A DNA stretch of 8,153 bases from DATIHK01 sp035480775. Its GTDB lineage: Bacteria > Patescibacteriota > WWE3 > UBA101185 > UBA10185. The position numbers were made by a program, and so were the translations under genes. The notes below the pieces were generated by a model that worked only from the letters and a program-made list of their open reading frames with translations, ran no database searches and was not told the DNA's origin. Each line of letters begins with the position of its first letter. Position 1 is the stretch's first letter. Of the stretch, positions 1-5,045 are shown one piece after another. The stretch is taken from contig DATIHK010000020.1 in the NCBI GenBank assembly GCA_035480775.1, positions 1 to 8,153 of the forward strand, written 5' to 3'.

Positions 1-1524
1 GCTCCACAAATCGTTCACGATGGTGTTACCGTTGCTAAAGAAATCGAAGTCGAAGATAAATTTGAAAACATGGGAGCTCAATTGGTTAAAGACGCTTCCA
101 GTAAAACTAATGACGTTGCCGGAGACGGAACCACAACCGCAACCGTTCTAGCCCAAGCATTAGTCGAAGAAGGTTTACGAAACGTTTCAGCCGGAGCCAA
201 TCCAATGATAGTTAGAAAAGGACTCGAAAAAGCCGCTGAAGCAGTCGTCGCTGAAATCAAAAACTTAGCCAAACCAATTTCCACCAAAGAAGAAAAAATT
301 CAAATTGCTACAACCACAGCTCAAAACGAAGAAATCGGAAAATTAATCGCCGAAGCAATGGAAAAAGTTGGAAACAGTGGAGTCATTACCGTCGAAGAAT
401 CCAAAGGATTTGAGGTCGAACTAGAATACAAAGAAGGAATGCAATTTGATAAAGGATTTGCCTCAGCTTATTTCGTAACCAACACCGACAAAATGGAAGC
501 CGTCATCGACGATCCATATATTTTAGTTACCGATTCCAAAGTTTCTAGTTTGCAAGAATTATTACCAATGCTCGAAAGTTTTGTGAAAGTTTCTAAAAAT
601 CTCGTTATCATTTCTGATGATGTCGACGGAGAAGCTTTAGCAACTTTAGTTCTCAACAAATTAAAAGGAACCTTTAACGTTTTAGCCTTAAAAGCTCCTG
701 GATTTGGAGATCGTCGCAAAGCCATGCTCGAAGATATCGCAGTTTTAACAGGCGCAACTTTAATAAGTGAAGAAATCGGCCGCAAATTAGATTCAGCTCG
801 CGTCGAAGATTTAGGTCGCGCTGACAGAGTTATTTCTGACAAAGACAATTCCACAATAGTTGGAGGAAAAGGTAACCCAGAATTAATTAAGCAACGCGTC
901 GAACAATTAGGACGCCAAATTGAAGATTCAACTTCAGATTACGACAAAGAAAAAATGCAAGAACGCTTAGCTAAACTTTCTGGCGGAGTTGCTGTAATTC
1001 AAGTTGGAGCCGCTACCGAAGCCGAACTCAAAGAGAAAAAATTGCGTGTTGAAGACGCAGTTCACGCTACCAAAGCTGCAGTCGAAGAAGGAATTGTAAC
1101 TGGCGGAGGAATAGCCTTTTTGAGAGCCCGCTCAGTAATCAGTGGATTAAAGCTCGAAGGTGAAGAAGCAACTGGAGCTAAAATTTTATACAATGCTTTA
1201 GAAAAACCAGCTCGATTAATTATCACCAATGCAGGCGAAGACGCTGGAAAAGTTTTAGGCGAAGTCGATCGACTTAGCGCTGAACAAAAAAATCCAAACT
1301 TAGGTTTTAACGTTTTAACTATGAAATATGTTGACCTCGTCAAAGACGGAGTTATGGATCCTGCAAAAGTAACACGCAGTGCGATTCAAAACGCTGTTAG
1401 TGTTGCAATTATGATTTTAACTACAGAATGTCTAGTCGCAGATGCACCAAAGAAAGAATCTGCACCAATGGGCGGAATGCCTGGAGGTATGGGTGGCATG
1501 GGCGGTATGGATGGAATGATGTAG
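1..1524 (+). CDS. groEL: 60 kDa chaperonin GroEL (5'-truncated by window edge)
   Basis: This is the ATP-dependent cytosolic chaperonin that folds client proteins in a double-ring cage with GroES. The frame is open from base 1 and gives 507 residues. It begins at the segment matching APTITKDGV of E. coli GroEL, so about 45 N-terminal residues lie off the left edge; the ATG at 70 is an internal Met, not the start. Visible hallmarks are the nucleotide-binding GDGTTTAT motif, APGFGDRRKAML in the apical domain, TSDYDKEKMQERLAKLSGG, and RVEDAVHATKAAVEEG, which carries the catalytic Asp equivalent to E. coli D398. The protein ends in the usual Gly/Met-rich tail (GGMPGGMGGMGGMDGMM). Translation stops at TAG 1522-1524. 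No groES is visible, and any CIRCE or other heat-shock control would lie upstream of the window. I see no clear hairpin terminator after it, so readthrough into the small-gene cluster is possible. Confidence 0.98.
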   Translation, partial: APQIVHDGVTVAKEIEVEDKFENMGAQLVKDASSKTNDVAGDGTTTATVLAQALVEEGLRNVSAGANPMIVRKGLEKAAEAVVAEIKNLAKPISTKEEKIQIATTTAQNEEIGKLIAEAMEKVGNSGVITVEESKGFEVELEYKEGMQFDKGFASAYFVTNTDKMEAVIDDPYILVTDSKVSSLQELLPMLESFVKVSKNLVIISDDVDGEALATLVLNKLKGTFNVLALKAPGFGDRRKAMLEDIAVLTGATLISEEIGRKLDSARVEDLGRADRVISDKDNSTIVGGKGNPELIKQRVEQLGRQIEDSTSDYDKEKMQERLAKLSGGVAVIQVGAATEAELKEKKLRVEDAVHATKAAVEEGIVTGGGIAFLRARSVISGLKLEGEEATGAKILYNALEKPARLIITNAGEDAGKVLGEVDRLSAEQKNPNLGFNVLTMKYVDLVKDGVMDPAKVTRSAIQNAVSVAIMILTTECLVADAPKKESAPMGGMPGGMGGMGGMDGMM

Positions 1525-1532
1525 CTTTTTTG

Positions 1533-1541
1533 TGCTATATT
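1533..1541 (+). promoter_or_regulatory. Extended -10 promoter A (TGCTATATT) for gene A
   Basis: TG-C-TATATT is a good extended -10 element nine bases after the groEL stop codon. No convincing -35 is found 16-18 bases upstream, which lies in the groEL 3' end, but extended -10 promoters can work without one. It aligns with promoters B (2019) and C (2812). The predicted transcription start is near 1548. Calling it a promoter is inference from sequence. Confidence 0.5.
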
Positions 1542-1555
1542 ACAACTAATGTTAG
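1542..1555 (+). repeat. Operator-like repeat A (ACAA-N6-TTAG)
   Basis: These 14 bases follow promoter A directly and align column by column with the CCAA-N6-TTGG repeats behind promoters B and C. The outer symmetry is imperfect here, but the inner part is a perfect small palindrome, CTAA-TG-TTAG (1546-1555). It covers the expected transcription start, a normal place for a repressor site. It is the most diverged of the three copies. Confidence 0.4.
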
Positions 1556-1579
1556 CAGTTCCGCGGAGGAGACCCTGCA

Positions 1580-1954
1580 ATGAACAAATCAGGATTGCCC
1601 ACCATCACCGGAGTAATCACCGATAAAAAGCTGGTCGAAGGCGTTATCCAAACGATTTCGATGCAATACGACTCCGAAGGAAAAAAGGTAGTCTGGAATG
1701 GAGAATATCGCCGCGAAGGAATCCACAAGATAATAGTCTTTTTGGAGATTCACACGCCACTGTATGTTTGGAGTTTTTTTCCGAGGCGCCCTATTATCCA
1801 GCGGTTTGTATTGCAAATCGACAATGCTACAGTTTTTCCAGCTTTTGAACATACGGATAACGAAAGACACGGTTTCAGTAAATGGATTTTGACCGAAACC
1901 CACGTACAGACCAATGATCGTTCTGGAACGTTTGATTTTATTCACGATTATTGA
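1580..1954 (+). CDS. Small cluster protein A (124 aa), unrecognised family
   Basis: I do not recognise this protein. Its ATG is set by a strong GGAGGA site (1565-1570) nine bases upstream; the stop is TGA. It has no signal peptide or membrane segment and looks like a small cytosolic alpha/beta protein. It shares an ordered set of motifs with genes B2 and C1, and more weakly with C2: TGVITDKKL (10-18), an amphipathic helix ending in Tyr30, a hydrophobic strand then HTP (58-60), FFPRRPIIQRFVLQID (66-81), and a C-terminal DRSGTFDFIH. The closest relative is C1: FPRRPIIQRF matches FPLRPIRERY, and DRSGTFDFIH matches DRHGSIMFKH. It is a single-gene unit between promoter A and the terminator at 1988-2017. 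An antisense frame covering it has no ribosome binding site and is treated as a shadow. Function unknown. Confidence 0.82.
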   Translation: MNKSGLPTITGVITDKKLVEGVIQTISMQYDSEGKKVVWNGEYRREGIHKIIVFLEIHTPLYVWSFFPRRPIIQRFVLQIDNATVFPAFEHTDNERHGFSKWILTETHVQTNDRSGTFDFIHDY

Positions 1955-1987
1955 TAAATAGCTTGTTAAATATTTGTGAGCAAGCGT

Positions 1988-2017
1988 AAGCCCCACTTTT
2001 ACCCGTGGGGCTTTTCT
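1988..2017 (+). terminator. Intrinsic terminator after gene A
   Basis: AAGCCCCAC (1988-1996) pairs perfectly with GTGGGGCTT (2005-2013) around an 8-base loop, giving a 9-bp GC-rich stem followed by TTTTCT. It lies 34 bases after the gene A stop. The extended -10 of promoter B begins two bases after the T-tract, so terminator and promoter are packed back to back. Confidence 0.85.
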
Positions 2018-2018
2018 A

Positions 2019-2027
2019 TGGTAAAAT
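2019..2027 (+). promoter_or_regulatory. Extended -10 promoter B (TGGTAAAAT) for genes B1-B2
   Basis: TG-G-TAAAAT is a strong extended -10 match. A -35 at 17-bp spacing would be TTACCC, inside the upstream terminator loop, and is weak. The 13 bases TGGTAAAATCCAA are identical to those at promoter C (2812). The predicted start is near 2034, giving a leader of about 42 bases to the GTG at 2076. Confidence 0.6.
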
Positions 2028-2042
2028 CCAACCAACATTGGA
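2027..2042 (+). repeat. Operator-like inverted repeat B (TCCAA-N6-TTGGA)
   Basis: This is a perfect 5-bp inverted repeat, TCCAA and TTGGA, separated by CCAACA. It starts on the last base of the -10 element and spans the expected transcription start. The same geometry recurs at promoter C. Bound protein here would block initiation; alternatively the repeat could form a small hairpin at the mRNA 5' end. Which is right cannot be told from sequence. Confidence 0.55.
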
Positions 2043-2075
2043 CAATGTGCACAACTAGAAGCCAGGGAGGCAACC

Positions 2076-2399
2076 GTGAAAAAGCAGGCACCTACAACAC
2101 CTCGCCAAATCGATATAAGCGGAAATTGGCCCTTGCTGGATACTTTTGGGCATCGAGAAACCGAAATCGCCGCCTATGGCGTTCTCAAGTTCCTGCAAGA
2201 AAAAAAGCGCTCTTGGAAAGGGGCTTTTACCAAAATGGAGGCAATGCAAAACGTTTATAAAGGCTCTTTGGGTTCGTTTGACGAAGGCTTTGATGAACTC
2301 AAGCGCCGTGTCTTGATTGAGGTCTTACCCAACAATCGCTTTCGAGTGACTCAAAAGTTTATCGACATCTGCTATAAGTATCATCCGGTCAAGAGCTAA
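2076..2399 (+). CDS. Small putative winged-helix protein B1 (107 aa)
   Basis: I cannot assign a named family, but the sequence pattern suggests a winged helix-turn-helix DNA-binding fold. There is a long helix at about 28-44 (ETEIAAYGVLKFLQEKK), a second helix at about 50-61, and a likely recognition helix at 67-78 (SFDEGFDELKRR). A beta-hairpin wing follows at 79-92 (VLIEVLPNNRFRVT), then a closing helix (QKFIDICYKY). The turn VLIEVLPNNRFRVTQK resembles the 'GLIE..GNGRYRLT.KG' wing of many bacterial regulators. The start is GTG at 2076, chosen because GGGAGG (2065-2070) lies five bases upstream. Gene B2 follows after nine bases, so the two are co-transcribed. Unlike its four neighbours it lacks the shared cluster motifs, which makes it the natural candidate regulator of the operator-like repeats. 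DNA binding is inferred. Confidence 0.75.
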   Translation: MKKQAPTTPRQIDISGNWPLLDTFGHRETEIAAYGVLKFLQEKKRSWKGAFTKMEAMQNVYKGSLGSFDEGFDELKRRVLIEVLPNNRFRVTQKFIDICYKYHPVKS

Positions 2400-2408
2400 G
2401 GTCACAAA

Positions 2409-2753
2409 ATGGCTCCCGATTTAGAAGTTGTCTCTACTTACACTTTCACGGGTGCACTCTCGCATGAAAAGCTCTTTACATCTGCATTAGAAGATTTACG
2501 CAAACGCTATGGACAAGCACTTGGGGTAGAGATAATCTATCGTGCTAACCCCGATGGGAATGCGCTTAAAGGAATTGTTGACATATACACTCCACACCGC
2601 ATTCTGCGCTTTCTGAAACCCAGCATTGAAAGGTGTTTGCTGTCTGTCGACAATCCGGTATACATTTCTTCGATGCAATCTGGAGTTCGTTACCATCTCA
2701 CAACTGTTCCGGTTAAACGTTATTCTGGAGCACTGATTATTAGCAAAAAGTAA
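2409..2753 (+). CDS. Small cluster protein B2 (114 aa), same unrecognised family as A and C1
   Basis: Function unknown. ATG 2409 follows the B1 stop by nine bases, with a modest AAGG (2398-2401) overlapping that stop codon, so translation is probably coupled to B1. Family motifs in order are FTGALSHEKL (13-22), helix to Tyr34 (FTSALEDLRKRY), strand GVEII (39-43), GIVDIYTP (55-62), KPSIERCLLSVDN (70-82), and a C-terminal pair of strands ending RYSGALIISKK. Compared with A and C1 it is about two residues shorter around the FPxRPI motif, which has become FLKPSI. Its KL-to-TP distance (40 residues) lies between those of A (42) and C1 (39). No signal peptide or membrane helix is seen. Hand-counted G+C in three 60-base blocks (2461-2640) is 42-47%. 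It is the last gene before the terminator at 2772. Confidence 0.82.
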   Translation: MAPDLEVVSTYTFTGALSHEKLFTSALEDLRKRYGQALGVEIIYRANPDGNALKGIVDIYTPHRILRFLKPSIERCLLSVDNPVYISSMQSGVRYHLTTVPVKRYSGALIISKK

Positions 2754-2771
2754 GTTTTTGCTGCTACACTA

Positions 2772-2810
2772 GACCCTCGTCGCTCTCAAGCCCCGGGGGT
2801 TCTTTTTTTT
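2772..2810 (+). terminator. Intrinsic terminator after genes B1-B2
   Basis: GACCCTCG (2772-2779) pairs with CGGGGGTT (2794-2801) with two G-U pairs and a 14-base loop. After two more bases comes a run of eight T (2803-2810). It lies 18 bases after the B2 stop. Its 3' arm and T-run (CCCGGGGGTTCTTTTTTT) closely match the terminator after C2. The extended -10 of promoter C starts two bases further on. Confidence 0.82.
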
Positions 2811-2811
2811 G

Positions 2812-2820
2812 TGGTAAAAT
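2812..2820 (+). promoter_or_regulatory. Extended -10 promoter C (TGGTAAAAT) for genes C1-C2
   Basis: TG-G-TAAAAT is identical to promoter B. The upstream -35 position falls in the terminator and has no recognisable hexamer. The predicted start is near 2827, giving a leader of about 37 bases to the ATG at 2864. Confidence 0.6.
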
Positions 2821-2834
2821 CCAATTAACATTGG
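2821..2834 (+). repeat. Operator-like inverted repeat C (CCAA-N6-TTGG)
   Basis: CCAA and TTGG flank TTAACA immediately after the -10 of promoter C. From the extended -10 through this repeat, 21 of 23 positions match promoter B; both differences are C/T changes in the spacer. Conservation of spacing and arms in two separate non-coding regions suggests function rather than chance. Confidence 0.55.
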
Positions 2835-2863
2835 GTAATACACTCGGACTTTGGAGGCAAATC

Positions 2864-3202
2864 ATGATCACTCTGGTTGGAGCTATGACCGGTTCCAAAC
2901 TGTACGAAATGGTTTTGAAAGCTCTGCAAGATGAATATGCCGAAAGTGGCGTAAATATAACTCCGGTTAAAAAACTTACCGGGCGCGAAACCGGCGGAAT
3001 AATCGAGATGAAAACTCCGCAAAAGTTGTGGGGGGTTTTTCCACTGCGACCCATTCGTGAGCGATATATTCTGGAACTAGGTTCAGTGCACCCTACTCCC
3101 GATAAAGGCGATGGGCAAGAATATCTGGACGTGTCTTACGATCTAAAACTTTTCCACAACAGGGATCGTCACGGATCTATTATGTTCAAACACAACAAAT
3201 GA
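2864..3202 (+). CDS. Small cluster protein C1 (112 aa), same unrecognised family as A and B2
   Basis: Function unknown. I place the start at ATG 2864 because GGAGG (2853-2857) sits six bases upstream; the frame is open further up to a TTG at 2831, but that lies on the predicted transcription start. Family motifs are LVGAMTGSKL (4-13), helix YEMVLKALQDEY (14-25), strand GVNIT (29-33), GGIIEMKTP (44-52), FPLRPIRERYILEL (59-72), and C-terminal YDLKLF then DRHGSIMFKH. It is closest to gene A: the TP-to-R[FY] distance is 16 residues in both, and the DRxG segment aligns without gaps. There is no signal peptide or membrane segment. Its TGA overlaps the ATG of C2 in an ATGA junction, so C1 and C2 are translationally coupled. 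Confidence 0.83.
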   Translation: MITLVGAMTGSKLYEMVLKALQDEYAESGVNITPVKKLTGRETGGIIEMKTPQKLWGVFPLRPIRERYILELGSVHPTPDKGDGQEYLDVSYDLKLFHNRDRHGSIMFKHNK

Positions 3203-3576
3203 GCATCAAACCGTGGTGGGAAACTATCGGTCGGGATTACGAAGGTCGTTATCGCTGGCTCACACGCAGAAAGTTGATAGGTGAGTTGCTGATACAAGTG
3301 CGAGGATCTTTGCTTAAAGGTGCTACTTCTTTCGATATTGTCGACACACCCGAGCCTTGGCTTGCAACAGTGAAGATCACAAAACCGTTCCAAATCTTAG
3401 GACGTACGCTTTTTGTACAGACCTACAAGTTGATTGTCGAAATTCAGGGGGCCCGCATTATTGGCGTAAACGGAAGTATTTACATGATGCAAGTCAGGTG
3501 GACTAGTTATCATCTAAACAGTCGCCCGAGTAATCCTGATTATCGCGAAAACGAGTTCACTATCAAGCGGTATTGA
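3199..3576 (+). CDS. Small cluster protein C2 (125 aa), probable distant member of the same family
   Basis: Function unknown. ATG 3199 overlaps the C1 stop (ATGA), with no ribosome binding site of its own, so it depends on coupling to C1. The N-terminus is different from the other members and rich in aromatic and basic residues (KPWWETIGRDYEGRYRW). After that, a diverged version of the family pattern can be traced: LTRRKLIGELL (21-31, against the TGxxxxKL helix start), a strand then TVKITKPFQILG (57-68, against IxTPxxLxG), YKLIVEI (76-82, against RYILEL), and a C-terminal strand pair ending ENEFTIKRY. It lacks the clear FPxRPI and DRxG motifs. Membership is therefore inferred from order, length and neighbourhood more than identity. 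Sampled G+C (3301-3360) is 48%. Confidence 0.8.
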   Translation: MSIKPWWETIGRDYEGRYRWLTRRKLIGELLIQVRGSLLKGATSFDIVDTPEPWLATVKITKPFQILGRTLFVQTYKLIVEIQGARIIGVNGSIYMMQVRWTSYHLNSRPSNPDYRENEFTIKRY

Positions 3577-3596
3577 ACGCAAGATGAATTCAAAGT

Positions 3597-3633
3597 GGCC
3601 CCCGGCCTTGCTGCTCCCGGGGGTCCTTTTTTT
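3597..3633 (+). terminator. Intrinsic terminator after genes C1-C2
   Basis: GGCCCCCGG (3597-3605) pairs with CCGGGGGTC (3617-3625), one G-U pair, with an 11-base loop. Seven T follow (3627-3633). It is the strongest terminator of the window. It lies between the converging C2 and hsp20 genes; read on the - strand the hairpin has no T-run, so it serves mainly the + strand. Confidence 0.9.
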
Positions 3634-3642
3634 GGTCAACTA

Positions 3643-4074
3643 TTAAGCTATCTTATTAATTTTTTCAGTTTCTGATTTGGGAATCTCTACTTTTACTACT
3701 CCAAATTCGACTGTAGCTTTAGCTTTTGACTCATCCACCAGATGTGGCAAAATCGTTATATAGCAAAACATCGTCTGTCGAGTATTTTTATAGATTATTT
3801 TCTTTTTATCTTTTTCTTTGTCAGATTCTACGAGATTGCCGAAAATGCTTAAAACATTTTCTTCAATCTCTATCGAAAGTTTGTCTTCGGGTATCCCCGG
3901 AATTTGGGCTTCAACGACGACTTCTTTATCAGTTTCGTACATATCGATTCCGGTAGAATTTACCGTGTCTGACCAGTTCATAAGAGACGCTTCACTTGGC
4001 CAATTGGAGTCGTCTATGAAAGAAGTCCACAAGGATGAAGATCGTGACTGTTGATTATAATTTTCTATAGGCAT
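3643..4074 (-). CDS. Hsp20 family small heat-shock protein (143 aa)
   Basis: Small heat-shock proteins are ATP-independent holdases that form oligomers and keep unfolding proteins soluble for refolding by other chaperones. The N-terminal 38 residues are variable and rich in Ser and Asn. The alpha-crystallin domain runs about 40-135: IDMYETDKEVVVEAQIPGI matches the usual start of the domain, ENVLSIFGN its middle, and GVVKVEIPK (125-133) is the family signature GVLxVxxPK. The segment before it (KNTRQTMFCYITILP) replaces the common FxRxxxLP and lacks its Arg. The C-terminus ends soon after the domain, without a clear IxI/V oligomerisation anchor. The start is certain: AAGGAGGT (4080-4087) lies five bases upstream. 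It lies 55 bases after the nucleotidyltransferase gene on the same strand and converges with the small-gene cluster. Confidence 0.93.
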   Translation of the reverse strand: MPIENYNQQSRSSSLWTSFIDDSNWPSEASLMNWSDTVNSTGIDMYETDKEVVVEAQIPGIPEDKLSIEIEENVLSIFGNLVESDKEKDKKKIIYKNTRQTMFCYITILPHLVDESKAKATVEFGVVKVEIPKSETEKINKIA

Positions 4075-4120
4075 ATTTTACCTCCTTCTTAATTTGATAT
4101 GTCCATTCTGAAATTTATTT

Positions 4121-4150
4121 ATTAAAGATTCATTCGGATTTTTGTTCGAA
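4121..4150 (-). promoter_or_regulatory. Weak candidate promoter for hsp20
   Basis: On the - strand, TTCGAA (4145-4150) and TTTAAT (4121-4126) are spaced by 18 bases, with a predicted start near 4114. The -10 matches 5 of 6 consensus bases and the -35 only 3 of 6. It overlaps the 3' end of the upstream gene. I see no CIRCE element. hsp20 could instead be read through from the upstream operon. Confidence 0.25.
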
Positions 4151-5020
4151 CTGGGTAAGAATTTTGGGAGTCCAATCATGTTTATTGAAGTGTATAAAAT
4201 TGTTTGTAGTTACTTCAGAAGTTTGTTTTTTCTTCATATATTTCATTTGAGCCGACCGCACAATACTTTCTAATTTTGTAACAAACTCACTTTGGTCTTT
4301 GCTCTTGTTTGCAAATTTTTCTGGGTAATTCACGTTAAAATTTCCGAGATAGGTATTAATCCACCGATTTCTTTTTAAAAATCTAAAATATATATTATCT
4401 CGATTTATTACTGGATGCATCATCGCAATTTCGTGAGCGACGTAAATATTTTGTTTTTCTTTATCCCATTCTAACTGTGATTCGTCGATTAAGATATTAG
4501 GGCAAATTTTTTTATTAGGATTTTCTTCAGTACGATAAACTCCCAATGATTTTAACGTCAAAACAACAAAAAGCCTAGTTAACCACAAGCGATTTTTCTC
4601 AGTAATAATAAAAATATCCACATCGTCATCTTTATCGGCGTTAAAAGCCGCTACTGAACCGGTAACGCCTAAAAATTTAATCCATTTAATTGCTTCGAGC
4701 TTTTTAAATACTTTTTCGCATCTTTGTAAATGTTCTTTGGAGTATTTTGCTCGTAAATCCCAACTTAAAGGTTTCAGTGTCGGAAGCATAAACTTTTCTT
4801 CTTTGGCTTTTATCGAGTTTTTTTTGTGAAGTTTGCGAACTGTCTTTTTAAAAAATTCGTAGTCAAAACCTTTTTTGCAAATCAAAAAAGTCTGTAGCTG
4901 AAAGAAACTCATTGGATATTTAAAAATCGCTCTATATTTTAGAGTATTTTTTACAGCAGCATCACAAGCTCGTTCTTTAGCCCGTTCGCGCGGTTGATGA
5001 TTTATAATTTCTTCCGGCAT
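4130..5020 (-). CDS. Nucleotidyltransferase-fold protein with N-terminal winged-helix-like region (296 aa)
   Basis: This has the signature of the DNA-polymerase-beta nucleotidyltransferase superfamily. GVTGSVAAFNADKDDDVDIF (118-137) contains the GS loop (G121, S122) and the metal-binding D133xD135 pair. A third acidic residue is plausible at D179 in ICPNILIDE. Such enzymes move a nucleoside monophosphate onto a protein, RNA or small-molecule acceptor, but the substrate cannot be inferred. Residues about 25-85 (KYRAIFKYPMSFFQLQTFLI onward) look like a winged helix. The C-terminal third is rich in Lys and Asn and not assignable. From memory, proteins of this layout are common in Patescibacteria and have no known role. 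ATG 5020 is preceded by GGAGAG (5033-5038) at a rather long 12-base spacing. It follows the RNase HI gene by 25 bases, so it is probably the third gene of that operon. Confidence 0.85.
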   Translation of the reverse strand: MPEEIINHQPRERAKERACDAAVKNTLKYRAIFKYPMSFFQLQTFLICKKGFDYEFFKKTVRKLHKKNSIKAKEEKFMLPTLKPLSWDLRAKYSKEHLQRCEKVFKKLEAIKWIKFLGVTGSVAAFNADKDDDVDIFIITEKNRLWLTRLFVVLTLKSLGVYRTEENPNKKICPNILIDESQLEWDKEKQNIYVAHEIAMMHPVINRDNIYFRFLKRNRWINTYLGNFNVNYPEKFANKSKDQSEFVTKLESIVRSAQMKYMKKKQTSEVTTNNFIHFNKHDWTPKILTQFEQKSE

Positions 5021-5045
5021 ATATATAAGATACTCTCCGCTGAGC

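Noticed and set aside
1552..1560. TTAGCAGTT as half of a CIRCE heat-shock operator
   Set aside because: CIRCE needs TTAGCACTC with a matching GAGTGCTAA nine bases on; the second arm is absent and the location after groEL is wrong.
1589..2038. 149-codon open frame on the - strand opposite gene A
   Set aside because: It has no ribosome binding site, runs across the gene A terminator and promoter B, and gene A on the other strand has a strong ribosome site and recognisable paralogues.
1976..2260. 94-codon + strand frame overlapping the start of gene B1
   Set aside because: It starts inside the region before the terminator stem, reads through terminator and promoter, and overlaps B1, which has the ribosome site.
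2763..2770. TGCTACACT as a further extended -10 promoter
   Set aside because: It lies directly before the terminator hairpin at 2772 and would give only a transcript of a few dozen bases; it also lacks the inverted repeat seen at promoters A, B and C.
2831..2863. Upstream TTG start for gene C1
   Set aside because: The TTG lies on the predicted transcription start inside the inverted repeat; ATG 2864 has a well-spaced GGAGG.
3726..4054. Two + strand frames opposite hsp20
   Set aside because: They are antisense shadows of a clear Hsp20 coding region with a perfect ribosome site on the other strand.
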